This document shows, one piece after another, positions 54,891-63,303 of a DNA stretch of 64,000 nucleotides. Below the pieces are notes generated by a model. That model was not told where the DNA came from, searched no databases, and saw only the letters and a list, made by a program, of their open reading frames with translations. Each line of letters starts with the position of its first letter. Position 1 is the stretch's first letter. Origin of the DNA: Pandoraea sp. ASV26 (GTDB lineage: Bacteria; Pseudomonadota; Gammaproteobacteria; Burkholderiales; Burkholderiaceae); contig NZ_JAELTP010000009.1 of the NCBI RefSeq assembly GCF_016428915.1, positions 1 through 64,000 on the forward strand. The letters run 5' to 3'. The position numbers and the translations under genes are program-made.

Positions 54891-56566
54891 TGCTGGGCGA
54901 CGAAAACCACGGCCGGCCCCATGAGCGGCAGCAGCACGTTCGACAGGGCATACGTCACCGTGTACCCCACGACGGGCAATGCGCTGTTTGCCGTTTGCAC
55001 CACTGCGCTGATGGCCGGCGTGCTGGCCTGCTGACCGGCGATGGCACCGATGAGAATCGGTGCGTCGATGCGCAGCAACTTGTGGCCGACCCAGAGCGAC
55101 ACGAGGGCCGGGATGAGAGAGACGCCAATGCCCACGACCGGCAGCGCCAGCCCGTGCTCGCGCAGCAGGACGGCGGCCTGCGGTCCTGCCGAGAGGCCAA
55201 CGCACACGACAAACACCGCCAGCCCCAGATCCTTGAGCAATTCGTAAGCCGCCGGCGGGAACGTGCCCCACGTGGGACGCCGCGAGAGCCACCAGCCGCT
55301 CGCCAGCCCCGAGAGCAGCGCGCCGCCGCCCGAGCCGAGCGTCATCGGCACGCCACCCACGCGCACCGACAGATGCCCGATGCAAAGGCCCACGATCAGA
55401 GCAACGCCCACGAACACGAGACTCGTCTTGTTGCCGTAGGGCACCGGCTTGCCGAGCACATCGCCCGCGCGCTCCACGTCGCTTTGCACCCCCTGCAACG
55501 TCACCACGTCGCCGCGTTGCAGCGCGATCCTGCCCAGCGACGGCAACTGCATGCCCATGCGCCTGACCGATTTGACGAACACGCCGTGGCGCACATCGAC
55601 GGGCGCTTCGCGCCGCAGATCGGTCACCGTGCGGCCCTCGGCTTCCTTGTTGGTCATCACGAAGTCACGCTCCACGAGTACGACCTCGTGCGTTTCGGTA
55701 CCGGCGACCTCGGGGCCGACGAGCGCGTGCGCTTCGATCATGGCGTCGCGCCGGCCCACCAGCAGCAGTTCGTCGTCCGGCTCGAGCGCGAGCCCCTGCG
55801 CGACAGGCACCGACGCCGACGCCCGACGCACGCGCTCGATGGCCACCCGCCCTTCGAACGCGGCCTCCAACGCGGCGACGGTCAGCCCCGGATGCGCCAC
55901 GCGATAGCTGCGTCCGACCAGATCAGGCGCAGCGGGCGCGCCGGCTTCGCCGCCGTTCTCCTCTTCCATTTCGCGTTCGATACGCGCGCTGTCCTCTCTC
56001 AGATCGATGCCCAGCAGGCGCGGCGCGAGCAGGTTGGTGAACAGCACGATGGTGATGAGGCCGAACACGTACGTGAGCGTATATGCGGTCACGACGTTCG
56101 CTTGCAGCGCCTTGAAGTCATCGGGCGCAAAACCGAGCCGGTTGAGGGCTTCGATGGCCGTGCCGACCATCGCGGACTCGGTCGCGGCACCGGCCGCCAG
56201 TCCGCCGGCCGTGCCCGGATCCAGGCCGAGCAGCTTCACGGCGATCATCACGATGCCGAACACGAAGACCACTTCGATAATGGAGAGCACGCCGAAGCGC
56301 AGGCCACGCAGGTTCAGATTCTCGACAAACTGCGGCCCGGCCGAAAAGCCCATGGCAAAGATAAAGAGCGCGAATGCGAAGTCCTTGAGCGAGCCCTCGA
56401 CCATGCAACCGGTCTGGCCGATGAGCAAGGCGACGAGCAGTGCCCCGCAAACGCCTCCGAGCTGGATCGGACCGAGCTTGATGCGTCCGAGCAGTTGGCC
56501 CAGAACGACGCAGACGAACACGGTAATCAACGGCACTGCATCGAACAACGGAACTGAACACTGCAT
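54878..56566 (-). CDS. Second AspT-family antiporter
   Basis: 562 aa, the same two-block layout as AspT with two central RCK/TrkA-C-like domains (about residues 205-380; acidic linker EREMEEENGGEAG near 205). The signature regions are MGFSAGPQFVENLN and VGLSAGPQAAVLL. AGGAG lies five bases upstream of the ATG at 56566. It is 105 bp before aspT, and both precede asdA, so this is a tandem pair of related antiporters in one operon. It may carry a different amino acid or dicarboxylate, or form a mixed complex with AspT. Confidence 0.88.
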   Translation of the reverse strand: MQCSVPLFDAVPLITVFVCVVLGQLLGRIKLGPIQLGGVCGALLVALLIGQTGCMVEGSLKDFAFALFIFAMGFSAGPQFVENLNLRGLRFGVLSIIEVVFVFGIVMIAVKLLGLDPGTAGGLAAGAATESAMVGTAIEALNRLGFAPDDFKALQANVVTAYTLTYVFGLITIVLFTNLLAPRLLGIDLREDSARIEREMEEENGGEAGAPAAPDLVGRSYRVAHPGLTVAALEAAFEGRVAIERVRRASASVPVAQGLALEPDDELLLVGRRDAMIEAHALVGPEVAGTETHEVVLVERDFVMTNKEAEGRTVTDLRREAPVDVRHGVFVKSVRRMGMQLPSLGRIALQRGDVVTLQGVQSDVERAGDVLGKPVPYGNKTSLVFVGVALIVGLCIGHLSVRVGGVPMTLGSGGGALLSGLASGWWLSRRPTWGTFPPAAYELLKDLGLAVFVVCVGLSAGPQAAVLLREHGLALPVVGIGVSLIPALVSLWVGHKLLRIDAPILIGAIAGQQASTPAISAVVQTANSALPVVGYTVTYALSNVLLPLMGPAVVFVAQQFSR

Positions 56567-57252
56567 ACAGACTCCTGCCACATGTCACGCCAGGGTGACG
56601 GGCTGTGCCGCGCTTCGCGGCGCTTGTCCGGCATACAAGACTTCAGGAAACGGCAGATCTTCTTGGCAAGCGCCACACAGATCAGAGAGACAGCAGACCG
56701 GTCAGGCGGTCTTACGTTATGCACCTGTGCGCGAATCCGCCAGGCGTTTGAGTGGGGACGGAAAGAGACCGAGCAAAGCGCGCTACCCTCGGGAAGGCGC
56801 TCCAGACAATGCATACGGTGTACATAGCGGATCCCAAAACGTTGAGACAACCCGATAATCGTTGACGCCCCGCCTCCTCCCCGGAAGTCTCGGAGCGTTA
56901 CACCATCATCAGCCGCCAGCGACGCATGCGAAATACCCGTGCGACGCGCGATAACGCAGCGCAACGCTGCACAAGTAATTTAAATTACGCCATCTGCGAC
57001 TGTTACGCGCTTCGTGGTGACGCGATGTCGGCATAGTGTTGTTCAACGCTCCGGACGTGTCAATATTTTTCACGTAGCGCCACTGACTTGCTCCCGTCAC
57101 GTCTGCACTTTATTAAATACATCGGATTACTGAATAATATGCGGAGCGTTTCGTTCATGCCTGCGCGACTGCCGTCATCGCGAATCACCAAAGGAATACA
57201 TGAAAAATTTTCAAGCACTGTGACGCGATGACGCGGCGAGACACGCGCGATA
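56567..57252. other. Promoter region of the aspartate operon, with palindromes
   Basis: 686 bp without a credible gene. The notable features are a perfect 14-bp palindrome at 56975-56988 and TGAAAAATTTTCA at 57201-57213. The region from about 56970 to 57220 is much more AT-rich than the rest of the window, as expected for promoters. Confidence 0.55.
56975..56988. promoter_or_regulatory. Perfect palindrome GTAATTTAAATTAC, candidate operator
   Basis: A 14-bp perfect palindrome about 410 bp upstream of the second AspT start. No regulator gene is adjacent, so the protein that would bind it is unknown. Confidence 0.5.
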
Positions 57253-57618
57253 TCACTTGGGGGCACGAATCTCGTGAATCGTGCCCGGCCCCCAGCCCGA
57301 GGACTCCCATGCGCCATCGCGCAGGGTCCACTCGTGATCGCCGGTCTGCTCCCAGTGCGGCGGCGTGTAGCGCATGCCGGGACGCCGGGGTTCCATGTGA
57401 CCGTCGACCCAGTCATAGCGGCCGTCTTTCCATTGCCAGTAGCCCGGCACCCAGAATTGCCCTTGCGGGGCCGCGTGCGGGTCTTCGAAGCGCGCGGGCG
57501 GCGGCCCGCGTTGCAGCGTCACGTCGGCCAATGCCGGCAAGCTCGCAAGACACAAGGCGACGGCGAGCGCGCAGCGGCGGCGGGTCGAACGTGAGGTCGG
57601 GGGGACTGGCGAAATCAT
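57253..57618 (-). CDS. Secreted YXWGXW-like repeat protein
   Basis: 121 aa. A signal peptide (RRRCALAVALCLASLPALA) ends near residue 31. The mature protein is rich in Trp, Tyr and Pro: FWVPGYWQWKDGRYDWVDGHMEPRRPGMRYTPPHWE, close to the YXWGXW/WXXGXW repeats found in small periplasmic or outer-membrane proteins of proteobacteria. The start is uncertain (57618, 57633 or 57654), since no ribosome site stands out. The function of this family is unknown; an envelope role is likely. Confidence 0.75.
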   Translation of the reverse strand: MISPVPPTSRSTRRRCALAVALCLASLPALADVTLQRGPPPARFEDPHAAPQGQFWVPGYWQWKDGRYDWVDGHMEPRRPGMRYTPPHWEQTGDHEWTLRDGAWESSGWGPGTIHEIRAPK

Positions 57619-57752
57619 GACTGACGAAACCATGGAAAGCGACGCAGGCCGCATACGCGGACCTTCATTGAAGGTGGAGACGTTGGGCATTGTACCGTTC
57701 GTGTTCCGCGCGCGAGCGCGCAAGGCTTTCGATCCTGACATCGGTCAGACCT

Positions 57753-57758
57753 TATAAT
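57753..57758 (+). promoter_or_regulatory. Probable -10 element of the MATE gene
   Basis: A perfect TATAAT, 72 bp before the MATE start. No convincing -35 at the optimal distance is seen (TTCGAT at about 57728 is the nearest). Confidence 0.4.
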
Positions 57759-57830
57759 CGGCGCACTCATAACCCACCGCCGCGCGCGGATCGACGGTGC
57801 CGCCATGAACGGCCGCCGCACAGCTCACCC

Positions 57831-59162
57831 ATGAACCCTGCCCCTGCGGCCGCCGGTCACCGGCAACTCCTTCGTCTGGCGGTGCCCATCGTGCTCGCCA
57901 ATCTCACCCAACCCCTGCTCTCGGCCGTCGATACCGCCGTGGCGGGCCACTTGCCGGGACCGGCCTATCTGGGCGGTGTCGCGCTCGGCGGCTTGCTGCT
58001 GAACCTGATCTTCTGGGGCTTCTCGTTCTTGCGCATGGGCACCACCGGGCTGGCCGCGCAGGCGTTCGGCGCGAACGACACCGAGGGTCTGCGCGATACG
58101 CTCGCGCGTGCGCTCGCACTGGCATTGACCATCGGCGCCGTCCTGCTGGTCTTTCGCAACCCGCTGGTGTCGGTCGGTGTGTCGTGGCTGGGGGGCAGCG
58201 AACAAGTCCAGGCGCTGGGGCGCGAGTACGCGAGCCTGCGCATCCTCGCCGCGCCATTGGCACTGGGCAACTACGTGGTGCTCGGCTATCTGCTGGCGTG
58301 TCAGCGCGTGCGGCAAGGACTGGCGGTGCAGGTGTTCATCAACCTCGTGAACATCGTGGCGGTGCTCGTCTTCGTTCGCGGATTCGGCTGGGGCGTGGCA
58401 GGCATCGCCTCGGCGACCGCGCTGGCCGACGCGCTCGGCTTCGCACTGGGCGCATGGCTGCTCTGGCTCGCCCGCACGCCCGGCCTGCCGCCGCTGCGAC
58501 TGGCCACACTCGTCGAGCGCAGCGCGCTGTGGCGTCTGCTGCGGCTCAACCTCGATATCTTCCTGCGCACGCTGTTCCTGCAACTGGCCTTCGCGTGGTT
58601 CGCCCGCGTCGGGGCAAGGCTAGGCGACACGACGCTCGCCGCGAACGCGCTGCTGCTGAACTTCCAGACGTTCATGGCCTACGGTCTCGACGGCTTTGCC
58701 CACGCGGCCGAGGCGCTGGTCGGCGCCTATGTCGGCGCGCGTCAACGTGAGGCATTGCTGCATGCGATCCGGCTCTCGCTGGGATGGGCGCTGGGCTGCG
58801 CCGTCGCGTTCGCACTCGTCTACGCGCTGGCCGGCGGCACCATCATCGACACGCTGACCGATCAACCCGCGCTGCGCGAAGCCGCGCGTGAATTCCTGCC
58901 ATGGGCCGTGCTCTCGCCGATTGTCGCGGTGTGGTGTTTCCAGCTCGACGGCGTGTTCATCGGTGCGACGCGCACGCGCGAACTGCTCTCGTCCTCACTG
59001 ATCGGCCTGCTGGTGTTCGGCGCCGTGATGCCGCTCACGCTCGCGGCGTGGGGCAATCACGGCTTGTGGCTCGCGCTGCTGGCGTTTCTCGCCACGCGCG
59101 GCATCGTGCTGGGCCTCTTGCTGCCGCGCATCTGGCGGGGTATGCCGCGCCAGATCGCGTGA
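57831..59162 (+). CDS. MATE family efflux transporter (DinF-like)
   Basis: 443 aa, about 12 hydrophobic segments in two six-helix halves. The N-terminus LLRLAVPIVLANLTQPLLSAVDTAVAGHL is the conserved opening of the DinF/MATE family. The second half begins LRLNLDIFLRTLFLQLAFAWFARVGARLG. Members export cationic drugs or metabolites in exchange for Na+ or H+. The start at 57831 fits the family N-terminus. Its stop codon lies inside an 8-bp tandem array. Confidence 0.9.
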   Translation: MNPAPAAAGHRQLLRLAVPIVLANLTQPLLSAVDTAVAGHLPGPAYLGGVALGGLLLNLIFWGFSFLRMGTTGLAAQAFGANDTEGLRDTLARALALALTIGAVLLVFRNPLVSVGVSWLGGSEQVQALGREYASLRILAAPLALGNYVVLGYLLACQRVRQGLAVQVFINLVNIVAVLVFVRGFGWGVAGIASATALADALGFALGAWLLWLARTPGLPPLRLATLVERSALWRLLRLNLDIFLRTLFLQLAFAWFARVGARLGDTTLAANALLLNFQTFMAYGLDGFAHAAEALVGAYVGARQREALLHAIRLSLGWALGCAVAFALVYALAGGTIIDTLTDQPALREAAREFLPWAVLSPIVAVWCFQLDGVFIGATRTRELLSSSLIGLLVFGAVMPLTLAAWGNHGLWLALLAFLATRGIVLGLLLPRIWRGMPRQIA

Positions 59163-59184
59163 TCGCGTGATCGCGCAATTGCGT
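59153..59184. repeat. 8-bp tandem repeat across the MATE stop codon
   Basis: GATCGCGT, GATCGCGT, GATCGCGC, AATTGCGT. The TGA stop (59160-59162) is part of the second and first units' junction. Confidence 0.75.
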
Positions 59185-59223
59185 AAGCCGCAACAGACCG
59201 CGGCAGGGGGCCCGCGCGCGCTC

Positions 59224-60042
59224 TCAGTCCCCGCGAATGCACGCCAGTGCGGCGGCGTGCAATTCGGCGTTGGCCGCAGCGAGCACGCGCCCTTGCGACG
59301 TCAGCGTGAGCGGCTTGCCTTCCCAATCGGTGATGACACCGCCCGCTGCCTCGACCACGGGGGCGACGGCCAGATAGTCGTAGGTCTGCAATCCGGCTTC
59401 CATGACAAGTTCGATGTGACCGCTGGCCAGCAGCCCGTAGGCGTAGCAATCGCCACCGAAGCGACGGCGGCTCACGGCCTTCGTCAGACGCTCGAATTGC
59501 TCATATTCCGCCGCATCGAAGATGTCGGGCGACGTCGCATAAACGGTCGCCTCAGCCAGCGCCGTCACCGGGCTGGTGCGGCATATCTCACCGCCCTCAC
59601 CGCCCCCACCGCCGAATCGGGCTTCGCGCACGCCGCTGGCGGCGTCGTGAATACCGACCCAGCGCTCGCCCGTCGCCGGAATGTCGATCAGACCGACGAC
59701 CGGCGTGCCGTTTTGCAGCAAGGCCAGCAAGGTGCCCCACAGCGGGTGTCCCGTGATGAAGCTGCGCGTGCCGTCGATGGGATCGACCGACCAGACGAAC
59801 TCGGCATCCACGCCGCGCTTGCCGAACTCCTCGCCCCAGATGCCGTGCGAGGGATAGCGCTCCGCGATCTTCTCGCGCAGGGCGGTCTCGACTTCACGAT
59901 CGGCAATCGTGACCGGACTCTCGTCCGCCTTGTCGTCGACGGCCAGACGCCGGCGGAACCACCCCAGCGACAGCGGCCTGACGGCGTCGGCCAGCGACGC
60001 TGCGAAAGCCGCGTATTCAGCAACTGCGGGTACGGACGACAT
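59224..60042 (-). CDS. hisN: Inositol monophosphatase family protein, HisN-type histidinol-phosphatase
   Basis: 272 aa. Metal-binding motifs are Glu71-Glu72 in GIWGEEFG, Asp87/Asp90 in VDPIDGTRSF, and Asp222 in QTYDYLAVAPVVEAAGG. HisN-type proteins dephosphorylate histidinol phosphate, but other family members act on inositol or fructose phosphates. A Gly-rich insert (FGGGGGEGGE, residues 143-152) is coded by three 9-bp units in the DNA (around 59584-59612). AGGAG lies eight bases upstream of the start at 60042. It converges on the MATE gene. Confidence 0.85.
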   Translation of the reverse strand: MSSVPAVAEYAAFAASLADAVRPLSLGWFRRRLAVDDKADESPVTIADREVETALREKIAERYPSHGIWGEEFGKRGVDAEFVWSVDPIDGTRSFITGHPLWGTLLALLQNGTPVVGLIDIPATGERWVGIHDAASGVREARFGGGGGEGGEICRTSPVTALAEATVYATSPDIFDAAEYEQFERLTKAVSRRRFGGDCYAYGLLASGHIELVMEAGLQTYDYLAVAPVVEAAGGVITDWEGKPLTLTSQGRVLAAANAELHAAALACIRGD

Positions 60043-60248
60043 GCACGAATCTCCTGCAAGAAAGCGCCGCACGCGGCGGCGAGAAGGGAAAACAAAGACG
60101 AATGGCGATCATACGCGTTCGCGGGCCGGGTGAGGCACTCGCCGTCGCGATCCTTCACGAGCGCCCCGAACTGGTGCAAATTTGCTATGCTCGCGGCCTG
60201 ATCCGGGACAAGCCCCGGCCCCGCCCAGCCTTATTTCACAGGACACCC

Positions 60249-61169
60249 ATGCTTTCCGGTCGCGGCGTGATGCTCTCTGTCTCGGCGTCGCTCATGTTCG
60301 CCGTCATGCCCGCGCTCGTCTCGCAGTTGGCGCCGCTGTCCGGGCTGGACGTGTTCGCCTGGCGCATTCTGCTCACGCTACCCGGCACGCTCGTCATCGT
60401 GACGGTGCTGCGCCGCTGGAACGTGCTCGGCCGCACGATATCCCATGTGCTGCACCGCCCGGCGCTGCTCGGCGCGGTATTGCTCTGCGCAGCGCTATTG
60501 AGCGTTCAGCTCTGGTTGTTCGTCTGGGCCCCGCTGCAACAGCGCCTGCTCGACGCGTCTCTCGGCTACTTCCTGTTGCCGCTCACCATGGTGCTGGCCG
60601 GGCGCACGGTCTATCAGGAGCGTTTGAACCCGTTGCAGACGGCTGCGGTGATTGCGGCCGCACTGGGCGTGGCCCATGAACTCTGGGCCACGCGCGCGCT
60701 GTCGTGGGTCACGGCACTCATCATGTTCGGCTATCCGCCCTACTTCCTGCTGCGCCGCCGGCTGCGGCTCGACGCGCTCAGCGGCTTCATCATGGAACTG
60801 CTCGCCATGGCACCGGTGGCCGCAGTCCTGCTCTGGCAGGCGTGGGCGCAAAACGCCATGGTGCTCGGCGAGCCGCGCTACTGGCTCTGACTGCCCGCGC
60901 TCGGCCTGCTCAGTGCCGGGGCACTGGCAAGCACGCTGGGGGCCGCGCGCATGCTGCCCATCGGGCTGTACGGCATTCTCGGTTACGTGGAGCCGGTGCT
61001 GCTCTTCGCGGTCTCGATCTTCCTGCTCGACGAGCCTTTCACGGCACGCGGGCTATGGACATACGTGCCGATCTGGTTCGGCGTTGCACTCATCGTGTTC
61101 GACAGCCTGCGCACGCTGCGCCGTCAGCGTGTGAGCAGCGCAGCAACACGGGCGGACGCGGCGTCCTAG
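60249..61169 (+). pseudogene. RarD/EamA family transporter gene interrupted by one in-frame TGA
   Basis: The first 213 codons encode seven or eight EamA-type hydrophobic segments (GVMLSVSASLMFAVMPALVSQLAPLSGLDVFAWRI, then WLFVWAPLQQRLLDASLGYFLLPL, the RarD-like block). Codon 214 (60888-60890) is TGA. The same frame then continues without further stops for 92 codons with normal transporter sequence (LPALGLLSAGALASTLGAARMLPIGLYGILGYVEPVLLFAVSIFLLDEPF) to a TAG at 61167-61169. The total of 306 codons fits RarD (about 296 aa). A point nonsense mutation or a sequencing error explains it. The truncated product would lack the last two or three segments. Confidence 0.85.
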
Positions 61170-61300
61170 GGCAAGCGCGGACACACGCGAGCAAACCAAG
61201 ACCCGCCAAGGCCGCTTATGACGTATCCCAAGCTTGAGCGCACATGCCTGCACGGTCATGATGGCGCGCTATACTCGCGAGAGCCTGTAAGACGACCATT

Positions 61301-61555
61301 ATGAAAAATCTCGCCAAGATCGCCATTCTGCTTTCCTCGGGGCTTCTCACTGTCACGCTGTCCGCGTGCGGTTCGTCTGCGCCGCTCTTCACCTCGGACG
61401 GGCGCCCCACTCAGCAAATCCAGTGCTCGGCGAACAGCGCCGGCGACTGTGACCAGCGCGCCCGTACCCAATGCCAGCAAAGGGGCTATGACGTGCTCAC
61501 GCGCGACGTGAGCGGCGGCGTGGCCAACCTCGTGATCGCCTGCCGGCCGAACTGA
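61301..61555 (+). CDS. Small lipoprotein, unknown function
   Basis: 84 aa. The signal peptide has lipobox LSAC (Cys at residue 23). The mature part contains four more Cys (IQCSAN, GDCDQ, TQCQQR, VIACRPN), which could form two disulfides, and RARTQCQQRGYDVL is typical of small conserved envelope proteins of the Burkholderiales. TATACT at 61270-61275 is a fair -10 element upstream. No family name is known to me. Confidence 0.8.
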   Translation: MKNLAKIAILLSSGLLTVTLSACGSSAPLFTSDGRPTQQIQCSANSAGDCDQRARTQCQQRGYDVLTRDVSGGVANLVIACRPN

Positions 61556-61808
61556 GCCTGCGCGCGTTCCGGAATCTGGAGCGTACGGTGCCTCCCGGCG
61601 CGTGACACCTTGGTGTGCACGCGCCAGCCGTTGGCATTACGATGCGTTATTGCGTGCGGTCAATCCTGCGTCATTTCGCGGGATGACTTTCGATATCCGC
61701 AGTGCGAGAATAAAAAGCATGCCGACGGATTGCCGCGCATCGCGCTATTCATGCGCTCTGCGGCAACACGCTAGCCTTCACGCATTCCAGCCCAAGGAGG
61801 ACACCCTC

Positions 61809-62270
61809 ATGTACGAACGCATTCTGGTCTCGATCGACGGCAGCACCCCCTCGAACCGCGCCATCGACGAAGCCGTCAAGCTCGTGGCCCTCAGCCAGGG
61901 CAAGATTCGCCTGGTGTCGGTCGTTCCCTCGCTCGCCAACGCCTACGCCGCCGGCGCCTACAGCGGCTTCGTGCCGATGGAAAGCCAGGAGTCGTTCGAG
62001 AAGGAAACGGACGAGATTCTTGCCGCGGCACAAGCCGATCTGAAAAAGCGCGGAGTGGATGCCGAGACGAAGCTGGTCACGCTCGAGGCCGGCACCGATG
62101 AAATCGCCGACGCCGTGCTGCGCGAAGCCCAGGAATGGAACGCCGACGTGATCGTGCTGGGCACGCACGGCCGCCGCGGCATCAATCGTCTGCTGCTGGG
62201 TAGCGTGGCCGAAACGCTGCTGCGCATCACCACACTGCCGATCCTGCTGGTCAAGGCCGCCGACAAATAA
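61809..62270 (+). CDS. uspA: Universal stress protein, UspA family
   Basis: 153 aa. MYERILVSIDGSTPSNRAIDEAVKLA-type N-terminus and the ATP-binding motif G-2x-G-9x-G-S (Gly118, Gly121, Gly131 in GTHGRRGINRLLLGS). This marks the ATP-binding branch of the family. AAGGAGG lies eight bases upstream of the ATG, a strong ribosome site. It is monocistronic, with its own terminator. The role is in stress or starvation survival. Confidence 0.95.
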   Translation: MYERILVSIDGSTPSNRAIDEAVKLVALSQGKIRLVSVVPSLANAYAAGAYSGFVPMESQESFEKETDEILAAAQADLKKRGVDAETKLVTLEAGTDEIADAVLREAQEWNADVIVLGTHGRRGINRLLLGSVAETLLRITTLPILLVKAADK

Positions 62271-62319
62271 GCCGGCAAGCGCCGCCGGTCTGATGCAGAC
62301 TCGTGCGGTGAAGCACGAC

Positions 62320-62350
62320 ACGGCACGCTCCACAGCGTGCCGTTTTGCTT
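62320..62350 (+). terminator. Intrinsic terminator of the uspA gene
   Basis: ACGGCACGCT (62320-62329) pairs perfectly with AGCGTGCCGT (62334-62343), loop CCAC, followed by TTTGCTT. It lies 50 bp after the uspA stop. Confidence 0.9.
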
Positions 62351-62418
62351 CTGGGCAGATGAATCGCTTCCCTGCCTTATGCCCCCGGCCTCATGCCTCA
62401 TACCCCATTCGTCGCCGT

Positions 62419-63303
62419 TCAGCGAATTCCCGCCCGCATGAACGACTGCACGAACTGACGCTGGAAGAGCAGGAAGGCGATGAACAACGGTGCGGCGGTC
62501 ATCAGCGTGGCGGCGGTAATCATCGACCAGTCGATCCCCTGATCGGTGGAGGCAAACACCTGCAAACCGACCGTCAGCGGACGCGCCTCGACCGAGTTGG
62601 TGACGATGAGCGGCCACAGGAAGTTGTTCCAGTGGTGACTGATCGACACCAGCGCATACGCCACATACACCGGACGCGCGAGCGGCACATACACACGCCA
62701 GAGCACCTGCCACGCGTTGGCGCCTTCCACGCGCGCGGCGTCGTCCAGTTCGCGCGGCACGGTCTTGAACGCCTGACGCAACAGGAAGATGCCGAACGCC
62801 GACGCGAAGTACGGCAACGCAATGCCGAGGATCGTGTCGCGCAGCCCCATCCACGCGATGGTGCGGTAGTTCTCGACGATCAATACGTCGGGCATGACCA
62901 TCAATTGCAGCAACACGATCATGAACGCCACCTCGCTGCCGCGAAACGTGAAGCGAGCGAACGCATAGGCCGCGAGCGTCGCGAGCACGAGTTGCGCGGC
63001 GAGAATCACCGTCACCAGTACGAACGTATTGATGAGATAGCGCCCGAACGGCGCGGCCTGCCACGCGTGCACGAAATTTTCGAGCGTGAGCGGCGCGCTC
63101 AGCGAAAAGTGCGTGGCGTAGGCCGACGAGTGAAACGCGCTCCAGAAGGCATAGAGCAACGGCAGCAGCCACAGCAGGCCGAGCAACCAGGCGCCGGCCG
63201 TGTCGATCAGGTTCGCCCGACCGTTCGCGGAAAACGCCGGGAGGCCGGCGCGTAGCTTCGCAGGGGTGTGCGTGGCAGACGTCGGGCTGGCAGGGGTCGT
63301 CAT
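62419..63303 (-). CDS. Carbohydrate ABC transporter permease (UgpE/MalG type)
   Basis: 294 aa, six hydrophobic segments. The EAA loop that contacts the ATPase is DDAARVEGANAWQVLWRVYVPLARP (about residues 200-224). The sequence is close to the glycerol-3-phosphate permease UgpE. The start at 63303 overlaps the stop of the partner permease (ATGA, 63300-63303). The periplasmic binding protein and ATPase should lie outside the window, so the substrate (glycerol-3-phosphate or another sugar) is not certain. Confidence 0.9.
   Translation of the reverse strand: MTTPASPTSATHTPAKLRAGLPAFSANGRANLIDTAGAWLLGLLWLLPLLYAFWSAFHSSAYATHFSLSAPLTLENFVHAWQAAPFGRYLINTFVLVTVILAAQLVLATLAAYAFARFTFRGSEVAFMIVLLQLMVMPDVLIVENYRTIAWMGLRDTILGIALPYFASAFGIFLLRQAFKTVPRELDDAARVEGANAWQVLWRVYVPLARPVYVAYALVSISHHWNNFLWPLIVTNSVEARPLTVGLQVFASTDQGIDWSMITAATLMTAAPLFIAFLLFQRQFVQSFMRAGIR

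Noticed and set aside
56527-56964. 145-codon minus-strand frame overlapping the second AspT start
   Set aside because: Overlaps a clear gene and its ribosome site; the sequence is not protein-like.
60888-60926. Selenocysteine readthrough of the TGA in the RarD-like gene
   Set aside because: A hairpin CAGTGCC/GGCACTG does follow at 20 bases, but its loop is not SECIS-like and no DMT carrier is known to use selenocysteine. A plain stop mutation is simpler.
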